From the NCBI GenBank assembly GCA_025403435.1, contig CM046342.1:16122519-16186518 (forward strand): a stretch of DNA of 64,000 nucleotides, written 5' to 3'. This document shows, piece by piece, positions 10,627 through 23,518 of the stretch. Position 1 is the stretch's first letter, and every line of letters starts with the position of its first letter. This DNA is from Artocarpus heterophyllus. Its lineage: Eukaryota > Streptophyta > Magnoliopsida > Rosales > Moraceae. The notes below the pieces were generated by a model. It searched no databases and was not told the origin of the DNA. It saw only the letters and a list, made by a program, of their open reading frames with translations. The position numbers and the translations under genes were made by a program.

Positions 10627-13600
10627 CTAAGTGAGTAAATACTGCAAATTTCGCATCCCCATAGCTTCCACATGCCTTTCGAAGACTCTCCCAGAAAGTG
10701 TCTTCGTAAATGGATCAGCTAATTGTCCTCTGACTGCGATCTTGCATACCGTGACATGCCCGCTCTCAACGAAGTCCTTTATCACATGATACTTCCGATC
10801 AATATGCTTACTCTTCTTGTGAAATCTTGGTTCCTTAGCATTAGCTACCGCCGCACTGTTATCACAGTACAGTGATACCGCTTTATCCATACCAGGAACT
10901 ACCTCAAGATCCCCAAGGAACTTGCAGCGCCACACTGCTTCTTTCGAAGCATCACTAGCCGCCACATACTCGGCCTCCATCGTTGAATCCGAAGTGCAAT
11001 CTTGCTTCGCACTTCTCCAACTGATGGCACCGCCACCCAGAGTAAACACAAACCCCGACGTCGATTTCCTAGAATCCAGGCAGGATTGAAAATCCGAATC
11101 AGTGTATCCTAGAGGAGTTAAATCCTCACCCTGAATACACAAGCATATACCCTCGAGTCCTTCTTAGGTACTTGAAAATATGCTTTACCGCAACCCAATG
11201 GTTCGGTCCTGGATCCGCCTGAAATCGACTCACAATCCCGACCGCATAGCTAATATCCGGTCGAGTGCAAAGCATGGCATACATGAGACTACCCACTGCC
11301 GAAGCATAAGGTACCTTCTTCATGTATTCTCTTTCTTCATAAGACTTTGGAGAGTCTTTCTTAGAAAGAGTAATTCCAGACCTAGATGGTTGCCCACCTT
11401 TCTTGGAATCCTGCATTGCAAACCTCCTGAGAATTTTATCTATGTAGCCGGCCTGTGACAAAGCTATCATTTTGTTCTTCCTATCCCTGAAAGATCTGGA
11501 TACCGAGAACAAAATTAGCCTCACCCAAGTCCTTCATGTCAAACTGCTTGGTCAACCATAATTTGACCGATGACAATGCCCCAACGTCATTGCCAATTAG
11601 CAGAATGTCATCTACATAGAGTAGTAGAAAAACCACCTTCCCATTCTTAATGTGTTTGTAAACACATGGTTCATCCACATTTTGTGAGAACCCATAAGTC
11701 TTGATCACTTGATCAAATCTTATGTTCCAAGAACGAGAAGCCTGCTTAAGTCCATAAATTGACTTTAGCAGCTTACAAACCTTACCCTCTTGACCCGTGA
11801 CCTTGAACCCGTCTGGTTGTTCCATATAAATGGACTCATCAAGATAGCCATTCAGAAAAGCCGTCTTGACATCCATCTGCCAAATCTCGTAGTCGAGAGC
11901 GGCAGCTATGGACAAGAGAATCCGGATGGACTTAAGCATGGCTACAGGCGAAAAGGTTTCCTCATAATCGATTCCTTCCTTTTGCGTATAACCCTTAGCT
12001 ACCAGTCTAGCCTTAAAGGTTTTGACCTTTCCATCCACTCCTCTTTTCTACTTGTAGATCCACTTACTCCCTATGGGTTTTACCCCTTCGGGAAGATCCA
12101 CAAGCTCCCAGACCCGATTAGTCTCCATAGACTTCATCTCAATGTTCATGGCCTCTGTCCAGAGTCTTGAATCAACATCCTCCATAGCTTCTGCGTAAGT
12201 ATAAGGATCCCTGTCATGTTCATCCGGTTCAGCCAAAAAGACCTCCCCATTGAACATATACCTCTCAGGTTGACACCTGATCCTCCCACTACGCCGAAGC
12301 CCCTGAGGTTGTTGTTCAGGTTTGTTTGGTTTTTCTACACCGATCGGAATGGTTTCGTTCGGAACCTCCGGAGTAAACGGATTACCCCTCAACTCCTCAA
12401 GCACCACTTTGCTTTGAGGTTTAAAGTCATTCATGTAACTCTCCTCAAGGAAAGTTGCATTAGTTGAAACCACGACTTTATTTTCCTTTGAATTATAAAA
12501 ATAACCCCCTTTAGTCCCTTTTGGATATCCTACAAACACGCAAACTTCTGAACGTGCTTCCAACTTATTCGGATCCTTAAACAGGACATGAGCTGGACAT
12601 CCCCATATGCGAATATGGTTTAAGGATGTCTTCCGTCTTGTCCACAACTCGTGAGGAGTTTTAGGGACCGATTTTGAAGGTACATTGTTCAAAAGATAAC
12701 ATGCGGTTTGTAGTGCATATCCCCAAAAGGATAAAGGCAATGATGAATAACTCATCATGGACCGAATCATGTCCAACAAAGTCCTATTCCTTCTCTCTGC
12801 TACGCCATTCTGCTGCGGAGTGCCCGGCGCAGTCAAATGGGATAAAATCCCATTCTCTAACAAGTGTCCCAAGAACTCATCAGAAAGGTATTCCCCACCT
12901 CGATCAGATCGAAGTGCCTTTATGGGTCTACCCAATTGCTTTTCCACTTCAGCCCGAAACTCCCTGAACTTATCATAAGTTTCGCTTTTGTGGTGCATTA
13001 GGTACACATACCCATATCTTGAGTAATCGTCAATAAAAGTAACGAAGTACTCATACCCTCCTTGTGCCCAGATGTTCATCGGTCTGCAAACATCACTATG
13101 CACAAGTTCTAGAACCCCTTCGGCCCTATTGCCCTTAGACCCGTATGGTCTTTTGGTCATTTTACCCTCCAAACAAGACTCATATTGAGGTATAGATTCC
13201 ACCTTTAAGTGACTTAAAGGTCCATCCCTTACCAACCTTCGAATCCTATTTAGGTTAATATGGCTAGGCGCAAATGCCAAAGATAAGTCTTATTAGAGTG
13301 AGAAGTTTTAAGTCTTTTTGAGTCATTATCATTTATCTCAGCATTAAGCAATAGGTCCATCTTAGGTTTGATAAAATATAGATTATTTTGCATCCATCCA
13401 GAACAGATAAAAGATTTGTTTTTACGAATCACCACTTTTTCATTAAAAGATACCACGTAGGAGTCTTTAAATAAAGAAGATACAGAAATTAAATTCCTTT
13501 TAAATTTAGGAACATAAAAACAATCTCGCAAAATTAAACTCCTATAATTATCAAAATAAAGATGGACATCTCCCACTGCTTCCGCTGAGACCAAGGATCC

Positions 13601-14583
13601 ATCGCCCATCCGAAGCGTTAAGTCTTCACGAAGTAGACTTCTCGTTTCTTTGAATCCCTGCAGAGAAACACAAACATGATTAGTTGCACCGGAATCTATG
13701 ACCCAAATGTCACTGGATTCCTCAACCAAACAAGTTTCTAAATATAGAAGATCACACCTACCTCCCTTGGAAAGGAAGTCCTTGCAATGCTTCTTTATAT
13801 GCCCGACCTTACCACAAAAGAAGCACTTAAGCTTCTTTGGGTTCTTCTTCTTCTTCTTCTTGCTCTTGGTAGCAATAGGAATAGAAGACTTCCCACTTTT
13901 GGCCCGTTGCTTCTTTCCATTCCCAGAGTTAGGATTGGAACCAGAAGCAGCTACCATATTGACCTCTCCACCAGCAGGAGACTCCCTGATCAGCAGTTCA
14001 AACTCTTGTAACTGTTTCATCAGTTCTGTCAAGGTCATATCCCGTCTATTGCTTAGATTAAAAGTAGCTCTAAATGGAATAAATTCCTTAGACAGAGTCT
14101 CAAAGACCATAGTCATCTGAGTTTCAACATCGATGTCGACTCCATTGGTTTGAGCCTCAAGCGAGGTAACCCATGACCAACATCATGTGCTCCTTTACAG
14201 ATTGTCCCCGGTCTCTGTCTACAGTTTAAGAGTTTTCGAAGCGCCCCTTGTCGCTTTGTTATGGCCTGGCCTCCAACCATGTCCTCAAGATTATCCAAGA
14301 TCTGCTTCGCAGTCTCATAATCCTGATGTTGAGCCTGCAGCACGTTATTCATGCTAGCCATAACATAGCAGCGGGCCTGATCATTAGCATCTTTCTAGCG
14401 GTCGTACGCTTGGAATTGCTCATTACTTGAGTCTCCCGTAGGCTCGGGAGGACAAGGAGTTGTCAGAACATATTTCAGTTTCTCAAAGGAAAGGACGATG
14501 TCCAGGTTCCGTTTCCAATCATTATAGTTCTCACCGGTTAATTGGTTTTTGTCAAGTATCGATGATAAAGCGTTTTTAGACAT
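10627..14583 (-). pseudogene. Copia gag-pol polyprotein, broken
   Basis: The start at 14583 (MSKNALSS) is chosen because the same ATG opens the frame in all three family members. Domains in order: gag with a CX2CX4HX4C zinc knuckle, aspartic protease (DSGATNH), the HHCC finger before integrase, integrase DDE core ([17 protein letters not shown]), reverse transcriptase with intact YVDD, and RNase H ending at TAG 10627-10629. Breaks: a TAG at 14395-14397 in gag, a frameshift near 14113-14210, another near 13263 before the integrase, a TAG near 12048 at the reverse transcriptase start, and frameshifts near 11490 and 11130. Unlike the tandem copies it lacks their two shared stops. It cannot make a complete polyprotein. 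Confidence 0.93.
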
Positions 14584-14735
14584 TTTCAATCTACAATAAA
14601 GAGTCATATACCAAACATAAGCAAACATATATAATAATTTAGTAAGATAACACAATCATGTAAAATCATACAAATGTGTTTATGTGTCAAAACCTTGAAA
14701 ATATCACAACCTTACAACGATAATTCCCAACTCAG

Positions 14736-15062
14736 AATTCAACAAGCTCCTAGGGGAGTCATGCCAAATTCAATCAGGAACACGGATCCCCTCCTGATTA
14801 ATATATGCCATCCAGGACCCGTACGATCCAGCATATACTAATAATCGTTTCTTTGGCCATTAATTTTATTAACAGAGCTCCTAGGGGAGGTTAATAATAA
14901 AATTAACGTGAGTGTATAACCACCGTTTTAATATTTTATCCATGATTTATAATCACCACCTAGGGGTGTGCAACCATAAATCATACTAAAATACCTTATC
15001 CTTTCAGAGATCCAATCTGGTACATGATAGAAATCCCTTCCTAGGGGTTGGGACCATCATGT
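14736..15062 (-). other. Leader array of four CCCCTAGG stem-loops
   Basis: Complements of the four stem-loops described at 35827-36176, here at 14736-14771, 14860-14906, 14942-14984 and 15022-15062, with CCTAGGGG on the plus strand in each. The stem at 15022-15062 pairs perfectly over 7 bp here, whereas it has a G.U pair in the other copies. An extra 8-bp stem, AATCAGGA with TCCTGATT, lies at 14772-14799. All are in the untranslated leader just before gag. Confidence 0.7.
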
Positions 15063-15551
15063 TCTTCCTATGGACCAACGATGGAGGCCTTAGGTTCTCT
15101 CTTCGAAAACCTTCTCCCACTCAATCTTTTGAAGTCAAGGTTTTATTTTGAAATTATGCATGAACAAATTTAATATGAGCGGCACTCCCTATTCTATATG
15201 ACATGTTATCAATATACATGGTAAATTATATTATAATGCAGACAAGCAAAGCAATCAAGCAAAGCTACAAGCATAATAATAATAATAACCGTAATATTAT
15301 GGTTCCACCCTAGAGAATAGAAAAACTAAGATTACAAGAGAATAATCGAGACATTTATCGATTCTTCATCCTTGAATCCTCAAGCTGTATCCTTCTTCAT
15401 GTAATATCCATCTTCAAGTCCTCAATCCCGTATGAATCGAACACTTCATATTTCCGGTCATATCCAAATTTAATGTTTCTCAGAATCGTCCCAAAAATAA
15501 AATTAAAACTGCACCAAAAAATTGCACCTTTTCTGGACACCTGGCTGCTCT

Positions 15552-15740
15552 TGGTCGGCAGGCCGATCTGGATGATCGGTCTGCCGATAATGGTGGTTCG
15601 GCCTGCCGAACATGAAGGTTCGGCCTGCCGGCAGAGCACCAAAATTTCTGCCCCACTGTCGGCCTGCCGGACCGTACGTCCGGCCTGCCGATCTGTGACC
15701 TTCGGCCTGCCGAACTGTGAGGTCCGGCATGCCGACCGAG
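15552..15740 (-). repeat. Leader palindrome cluster
   Basis: About eight CGGCCTGCCG-type units with varying arms (GTTCGG, GATCGG, GTCCGG) in a locally GC-rich island of the AT-rich leader. Equivalent clusters lie at 35166-35352 and 42816-43005. Confidence 0.85.
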
Positions 15741-16230
15741 CAGAAAACCCTCAATCCAAAAAATACAATTTTAATGCAATTCATCAATTTTATTTTCAAC
15801 AATTCAAAAACATAAAATTAGAGACTCAGGAAATACCTGGAGGCGCCATCATCAATCTTTAAGTTCCGACTTCTCGTTCCGTCTTCTCCGAATAATTATT
15901 TAATTACAAAATTCTTACAAATTAAAAATTAAATAATAATTCCTAGACGGTGATGATAGTCCGCCATCTAATGACATGAAAAACCTAGATACACATTCTA
16001 ACCTCTAAGGAACCATAACCGGTATTAATTAATTAATAAATAATTAAACAACAATTTAATCAACCATAATTAATTAATAAACATTCACCATATAATCCAT
16101 GACAACATATATATTATATAGAAACTTAGAGTGCCATCTCTCTATAAAATTTAATTCAAGCATTGGAGAGATCAAGATCACAAAATTTATGCATATAACA
16201 TGATCACAAACTTGCAAATTTATGTAAAAA

Positions 16231-16247
16231 CCTCGTCTCTGATACCA
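16231..16247 (-). other. Primer binding site (initiator tRNA-Met)
   Basis: Minus-strand TGGTATCAGAGACGAGG lies 2 nt inside the 5' LTR. Its first 11 bases match the complement of the 3' end of plant initiator tRNA-Met. Confidence 0.92.
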
Positions 16248-16249
16248 AT

Positions 16250-18281
16250 TGTTGGAAACAAAGTGCGCAGCGGAATTTTAAAATTTTTCATTAGAGTATT
16301 TTCCAAAACACAAGTTTGACATGTTATATGTATAAATTAAACAGATCTTACTAACCTCAGTGTGCCGAAGAACCTTCGCGACCTGTGTAGAGAAGTAACG
16401 TTCCAGAAGAGCCTCAACCAACTGGTCTTCTTTGCTATTCTCTATCCACAACCGGAGTGAGTGTGGGCTCACACGTACAGCTCTTCCACCGGTGACTCTC
16501 CTTCCAACCAATAGAGAGAACCCAAAGCTAGTGTTCGTGATTTGTGAACAAAAGCTCTCAGGGAGTTTTCAGATGCTCACTAGAAGAGTATCACTCTTAA
16601 TCTCTCAAATTGATCTGAGTAAATCATTAGACTCACTCCCTTTTTATACCTATTGGTCCTTGGGGTCAGTCCATATCAGATTAGGTCTCAAAAATCGAAA
16701 CAGAATCAAGTTCGGATCAATATCTGATAAGATACGCGTGAAAAACGCGTAATCTTAACTGTCGCGGTCGGCATGCCGAACTGTGTGATAGGCAGGCCGA
16801 ACTGGCCAGTTCGGCAGGCCGAACTTTCTGATAGGCAGGCCGAACTGCCGAGAAAAAATCTCCGCGAATCTTTTATTTTCCACCCGAGATTCTAAAGGAT
16901 AAAGTCTCAGTTTTGATTCAAATAGCCCAATAGAAAAGATATCTGATCAAAACAAACTTTATCAAGATAATCTCTAAGAAAATAAATCAATTCACAATAA
17001 TTCTACAAGTTTATCTTGTTCTAATTGTCCAAAATTAAAACAACCGATAAACAGACAAGAATTATCCGAACGCCATAATTCAACAAGTTCATCTTGAACT
17101 AATTTCTTACATAATTAATTCAACCGATAAACAGACATGAATTATTTGATTCTTATAAATTTTAAACCAATATGATAAATCCGACATAAGTCACCAATTA
17201 TTGGAAAAGCACGCCGTGTCGTTACAGGATTTTGTGAGCTAGCAAAGGGGACCAAAATGGACCTATAAAGTTCAAGCTCATGATAATTATGAAACCCAAT
17301 ATCCCATATATACATTTCACAATTATCAACTCCAACGCTACTCCACTAAAAGCTTGGAGCTGCACTCTCGAACTTTATAGAATTACGAAGCTCGTGTAGC
17401 TAAGTCTCCATGACATATCATAGTGTATCGCATCCCCATATGATCATCCATAATCGGCTTAAGGACAAGTTCTGTCTTACCTTCCCGATTATTTTTATCT
17501 TACGTTCCATTGTCTCACCATTAGAAAACTTACCATCCAAAGATAGTATACCATTCGGTTACACCTATGTATCCAAATGGTTGAGCGCTCCAGTTTTCCA
17601 ATTACAGGACAACGCATATAAGAGGATATCATTACTCCTAAAGAGGAGCTATGGATTCCATATCTATGAATAACAAGTCTACGCTACCAAGAGTCATGCC
17701 TCCAACGTACCGGCATGCATGCCACTATAGAGATGTGGGAGTCACCCATTGGTACATCAAAAGACACAAGTCGAGACAACGGGCCCATTATTCATCTCAG
17801 GATTAAGATACAATACAAATGATTGTCTAAAGTGAATCGATTTTCCAAGACAGAATTATTAATCCAAATCAATTCACTTTATGTCCTGATCCAACACATC
17901 GTCACCTATGACAACGTGCCAATGTTTCTATTCACGGAGTCCAACTCCGATGGCCAAGACAAACCATCTCCCAAAAGGGATATAGACAACATAACAATCT
18001 TTACATGAATAAAGCGCCCAACTTTATTCCCTCGATTGCGGATCATATATTTTAGACCATCACCTTAAGAGTCGTGTCTACCGCATAATCATCCCATCAT
18101 ATGCCCAACTCTTAAGGTTTAGACTGACAGTCTCAGACTACTGTTTGCTTATCATACATTCAACAAATATGAACGTAAAGAGGACAATATTTGGTATATA
18201 TAAACGAATAAATTCTTTATTGATAAAAATGTCTCCAAAAACGTATTACATTTTTACTCCTTAGAGCATACATGTCTAACA
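16250..18281 (-). repeat. 5' LTR of minus-strand Copia element
   Basis: Near-identical partner of 8580-10612, so insertion looks recent despite the coding decay. It contains the promoter that would drive the element. Confidence 0.96.
16641..16648 (-). promoter_or_regulatory. LTR TATA box
   Basis: TATAAAAA on the minus strand, with a CCAAT box a few bases upstream (plus-strand ATTGG). The same pair is conserved in all five LTRs of the family. Confidence 0.75.
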
Positions 18282-18286
18282 ATGCT

Positions 18287-19438
18287 AACTCATCATATCT
18301 TAGATAAATATATATGTCCTAACAGAATTATTGTAGGGCATATCACTGAACATGAATTCGATACTTTTTTGGAAATCATGAAAAAAAAAAACAGTTTTAT
18401 TTAAACCTATTCATACTGTAGACAAGATTCTAACTTACCTGTTTAAATGAAGTAGGCTTTCCTATAGATTCTGAATTCCTTCTTTTCTAATGAAAATAAA
18501 TCTGTACAAAACACCCATTTGAAGTGTGTAAGAATACTTCATTTTATGCTATTTATACTTTAGCATAACCACAAGAATTTGATCACTTTATTAGATCGTA
18601 AATTATTTTATCAATTGATCATGAATTTCACCATTTCTATTACAAGAATTATTTTTACTAAATCCTCATGATATTTAAACTTTTCTTTAATTGCTATTTG
18701 TTCGTATCCAAGTTGATAATTAATTAATTATCTATTGTCTTAAATTCGTGAGACTTTAATCTACTAAATTGGACATTTCTTAAATTCATTATTCTTACCT
18801 TAAATCCTAATTAGGCTTTATTTTAAATTCATTTAATGGGCTCATACTTGTTTTTAAGCCTGTAAGCCCAAAAATGACATCATAACGTCATATAAATTCT
18901 ACCAATAGACTGTGTTTCGTGTGGTATTTTAGATTGTAAAGGGCGTTGGACCCGTGCCTAACATCGTGGCATTAAAGCTCTATCGTATCAGGTTTTTATG
19001 CTTGTTGAAAAATGTTCAAATGAAAACTATTAAAGTTTATCTTTGAAATTCTTACTCGTTTAGCTTGAAACTTTAAATAAAAATTGCTCTATAAAATAAT
19101 GTCCGAAATTGTTAACCCACTAAATCTCAGGCCCTTATAACCTCTCTAAAACACTATAATTTCTTGGTTTAGTGAAAAATCAAATTTTAAAGTCACGTGA
19201 TCTTTGTTTGTAAAAACTAACACTAGTAGAGTAGTTTTGAAAAATTTATGTAAAATCGTACATTAAACACAGTTTTCTTTTTGAAGTTTTGATTAAAATT
19301 TTTAAAGCTGATTAAAAGTTTTGATTGTTTTTTGTATATCCAAATTAAAGTCCAAGTTAAAAAGAAAAAACAGATTTTCACAAAACTTTCTTCACGAAAG
19401 TTATTCATGTTGGAACAAAGTCCAAGTTATACACACAC
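18287..19438. other. AT-rich block right of the Copia element
   Basis: Probable continuation of 7815-8579, interrupted by the Copia insertion at the ATGCT site. No coding region is recognised. Confidence 0.35.
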
Positions 19439-19600
19439 ATAATGCTTACTAAATATTGAAAACAACAATTAGCCCCATCCCTTCCCTCCTCCTCCTCCCC
19501 CTGTTTTAGCCAAACAACAAATTAGATATGATTTAGAGCCAATACTCTCATGTGTACGACTGTCCACTCCCCAATTATCACGACAATTCACAAGATATAC
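19439..19600 (+). repeat. Long direct duplication, copy 2
   Basis: Second copy of 7654-7814, same orientation. The sequence just before it (AAGTTATAC then ACACACAT) recalls what follows copy 1, as if a tandem pair had been split by insertion. Confidence 0.85.
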
Positions 19601-19820
19601 AAAGAAAAATTAGAAAATTCATTTGAATTATTGTGGAAGCCCCAAGAGACGGAGAGGAACAGAATTGGCTGAATAGCCAAGGGCCAACATCCAACTGGCC
19701 AACATCCAACTAGCCAACAGTCAATAGCCAATAGCCGGCCGCGATGGAAGACCTGCGCCTTACGCTTTCTCAAATATCTCCTCCTCACCCCACTTGGTGA
19801 TTGATGATTGATCATTTTGT

Positions 19821-19979
19821 AGGGCGTTTGAAATGGTGGTGGAAACTAGTGGTAGGAACCACTTTTACTATAGCATGTGAGAGTTTTATACTGTTATTGT
19901 AGCATGTGAGAGCTTTATACTGTTTATAACTGAGTTTGTGGTGAAAACTGAATGGTAGGAACCACTGCCAAACACCCCC
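19821..19979. mobile_element. MITE-like repeat, family B, copy 1
   Basis: Starts AGGGCGTTTGAAA and ends CACTGCCAAACACC, an inverted-repeat pair. It contains two GTAGCATGTGAGAG-type segments, as does its relative at 51515-51691. It is non-coding. No clear flanking duplication. Confidence 0.5.
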
Positions 19980-21180
19980 TTGGTGTGTGTGGGCCTCCAA
20001 TTTCCACCTACGTACCCTTTTGGAAGCCATCACTCACATTCACTCGCTACTTTTGTTTTCTTCATTGCGACCAGACTTTCTCTCTCTCTCAGGAATTTTC
20101 TAGTCATTTTTATGACATAAACTTTTCACAAAATAAAAAAATAAATAACTTGAGTCTAAATTTCTTTTCCTCATCACAAAGTTCTCGGTATTTTATATGG
20201 AAAAAAAAAAAAGGAAAAGAAAACCTACTCGGGCTGTGTTTTTCTCTAGTTCACAATTGATCTTGTTTTGAACCGAAATTATAATAGTTTAGTGGGAGTA
20301 ATTAATTTAAAATATAAGAGATAAATTAAGTTCCAACTGCCATTTTGACGAAATAATAAATCCAGGTTTATTTGAGCAAAAAAAAAAAAAAAACATTGTC
20401 GAGGTATCTTCCTCCCACCCCCAAAATGGCCTGTGGGTATCCCTTGTGCAAGGCAATACCTTGTGCCTTTAATTTATTAACATATTTGAATCATGAAGTG
20501 CGTGTAAATATTATAATATTCTTCCCAAATCATGGCTGCTTTGGCCCAAAATCTGATCTGAATCTTCAAATAAGTACACTAATATAAGTTTCTTTCAATT
20601 CGCGTTTTTAATTTGGAACAAACCAAAAACAAATAAACCGAACTAACAACCAACAAGTATTCATTCTTCTAAAATTAAAAAAAAATAGAGAGAGACTTTT
20701 TGCTTTTGGTTCAATCTTTATAAAATAAAAAAGTAAAAGTATGTCATTTCTTGATTAAGAACAATTATTTGGCACGTCTGTTATTGAATATTTTTCATGA
20801 TTAACAAGTTGTTTATTAAACTTTTTGATTTTGAAAATTTTTTCCTTTATTTGAACAAAATGTTATAGTCTCCTCACAATTATCCTTTCAATTTAACTTA
20901 ATGTTTACAACATCTTCAAATTAACATCAACTGTTAAAATTTAAAATTCCTTTGTATTGAGTGCTTGAGCTTATTTGAAGTAAAAAACTAAAATTTTGAA
21001 TGACATTGAGCATGCCATGTCACATGCTTGAGGTTATTTTCTTAACAATATTCATCGATTTGAGGACATTCTAAATCATGTTATTAACTTTATAAGTAAT
21101 TTTTTTAAGAAATATTCATGAGTAAAAATTTGTGTGTGTTTGACAAGCAAATAGAATGTATTTACTTTAGCGAACGAGAA
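19980..21180. other. Intergenic stretch
   Basis: No gene is recognised. The open frames at 19952-20260 and 20372-20587 are short and low-complexity. Confidence 0.4.
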
Positions 21181-21804
21181 TGTTGATGCTTACCGTTGTC
21201 CGACGTCGGATCAACACCCACATGCGACTGTGCACGGTCTAACCTCTTCTTAGGCTCGCCTCTGGCCGGGAGTGTGTACCTGCAAGAGGAGGGATGCTTC
21301 GGAGAATAGCGGGGTTAGTCAATAGACAAGGGCTCTCCGATGCTCAAGGCAGGTATTGCTCGGCAGCTAGTTAGGTGTGAAGAAGTAGTCTCCCTCTAGA
21401 ATGTCATAAATGTATCCTATTTATAGGCCACCACTTGGATCGGATGCAAGATGAGTTTTGCCCATCACCCGGGTGTCACATCAAGGCGTGTCAGGCAGTA
21501 GGTAACAAGTGTCGCGCCCATCGCCCAATGGATTGGACTCTATCGGACGGCAATGTATCTGCCTTGTGTTGGCCTATAATGGCGAGTAGTAGCCTATTTA
21601 TGAGTAATTTTGGCCCGACCTGAGCTATCGCACATCCTGAGGTGGTAGCCTTCTTGGGGCGTAGCCTTGGATGCCTAAGAGGCACCTCGGGAAGAAGTAT
21701 AAAGCATCAGGGGCAGACAACAAGCTTCCTGGGTGTCTGCCGAGCTTACTAGCCGACCATCAAAGTTAATGTCTTCGGTGGTGGCGCCGAGCTTACCCTC
21801 AACA
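21181..21804 (-). mobile_element. Solo LTR, same family as 62499-63141
   Basis: Begins TGTTGATGCTTACCG and ends CCCTCAACA. It aligns throughout with the LTR at 62499-63141, including the CAATAGACAAGGGCT and CCTATTTATAGG segments. The latter is the complement of a CTATAAATAGG TATA box, so it is minus-oriented. Flanks are GAGAA and AAGAA, a 4-of-5 match. No internal sequence adjoins it, hence a solo LTR. Confidence 0.7.
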
Positions 21805-23518
21805 AAGAACTTTATATTTTAGCCTATTTTTACTTTATATTATAGCCTATTTTTACATTGTAGTGTAGCATATAACAGCTTCACACTATAACAGTTGAAA
21901 TTATATAGTTGAAACCACGTTTTCAAACAAAGTCTTCGTCACAATTAGAAATTTACATTAGCGACTTACCGACTCAAGCAAAGTCCAAAGCACAAAAGCA
22001 CCGGAAACCCCACATGTCTAAACATATTTAAGTGAAAGAATCGAGTTAAAAAAACCAAAAACAAAATGAAAATTCTCAAAACAGGCTTCTCATAAATTTG
22101 TCATGGCACGCACCCATGAACATGATCTTTCTTTCTTTCTTTCTTTCTTTCTTTTTTTAATTATTTTATTTTCTCTTGCTGCAGAACTTGGATCCTATGG
22201 CCCCACCATGCACATGGCAAGATTCCTCTACTGCTTTGCCATGTTTAGTTTTCTGTGGACCATATCTGACATGCTGACCTTTTTGTCCATTTATTTTCCC
22301 AAACAAAGTAAATAATTTTCCCCCCATTCCACCGACGCTTTCTCTGCCCAAATCTTGTTTCCCATCAATTAATTATTGGGGAATTTAAACATTCCCCCAG
22401 ATCTAAGATCTACAACATATAAATCGATCGGTGATGCAGAGCTTGGACCCAGTTTCAATACCATCAATGGGAGCAGCAAAAGGAGTATGAATGTGAGGTA
22501 ATGTGTCAAAAGCGTGGGTCCCTGCCCCGTAATGTAAGGCTGTTAGCTACAACTAGTCAAAGATAGGCCACGCCCTCTTAAGGCCTACTATAGTGAAGCC
22601 GACAAGATAACGAACTAGTACAGTAGAAGGTCATGAAGTGTGCTCGTGTATGCGATCCACGCGCTGCTTCCTTGCCGCGTTTGTATACGCTTTTCGTTTG
22701 CTCCGACTCTGAATGGCTCGCAACATTTCGTCCAAAGGTCAGGCTTTTTTACCGTGTAAGTGGAGGTGTAGATATGGGTTGTACTTAATAAGCGGACATA
22801 TGTAACACATGTTAAAAAATAAGCATGACATGATTGTTAAATAGATTTGACCTAACACGTTCATAAAATAAAAGAAGAATGAGAAAAATAGACTACCATT
22901 TATTAGGATTAAAAATAAATAGATCAAAATATAACAATGTTAAATAAATAGCCCATTTACATTAAAATGAATTCTATTTTAATAAAATAACGTAAAAAAA
23001 CACGAAACAACATTAAGATAAAGAAAAACCAAAACAAAAAAGAAAGAAAAAGAAAAAAGAGAAGATAAAATAAAAAATTCAAGTATTTAAAAAGAGTATA
23101 TAATTTTAAAAATGCTATGTACTTAAATATTTTTAAAAGTGTGTTATTTATTTATATTAATAATTGAAACTATGCTATTTAGTACAATTTTCCCTGAATG
23201 AATCAGGTCTGTTGCGACTTTGCGCGAATACCTAAAGGTGATGGTTGAAAACGAGCTAAAAATTAGCAAAGTTAGGTTTTATAATTTTTGTAAACTCAAC
23301 AAGAATCGACTCATGCTATTTTATAAACTGATTAATTTATACCAACCCATAATCACTACCCTTCAGCATCTCGGGTCTTACCCGTCTCGGGGCTCTAAGG
23401 TAGCTAATATTTTGGGTTTGGACGCCATGGCGTCATGTCGTATCGCTTCAGGTGATTCCAAATTGTTGGGAACGAAGGAATGATTCGTTTATTTATTTTT
23501 GCAGGCGATGGGGTGTTT
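21805..23518. other. Intergenic stretch
   Basis: No gene is supported. A CTTT microsatellite sits at 22127-22154. The 87-aa frame at 23220-23483 has no recognisable domain. Near 21840-21935 a short segment recalls MITE family B. Confidence 0.4.
22127..22154. repeat. CTTT microsatellite
   Basis: About six and a half CTTT units followed by a T run. Confidence 0.9.

Larger units (their letters stand above)
8580..18281 (-). mobile_element. Ty1/copia retrotransposon, full-length, decayed
   Basis: A 9.7-kb element with LTRs of 2033 and 2032 bp that begin and end TG...CA (the right LTR is the 5' LTR). It is flanked by an exact 5-bp duplication, ATGCT (8575-8579 and 18282-18286). A PBS matching initiator tRNA-Met adjoins the 5' LTR and a polypurine tract adjoins the 3' LTR. 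The order gag, protease, integrase, reverse transcriptase, RNase H is diagnostic of Ty1/copia. Very long LTRs suggest a Tork/Angela/TAR-type lineage, but this is inference. The coding region has several frameshifts and nonsense codons. It belongs to the same family as the tandem copies at 32645-49909. Confidence 0.97.
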
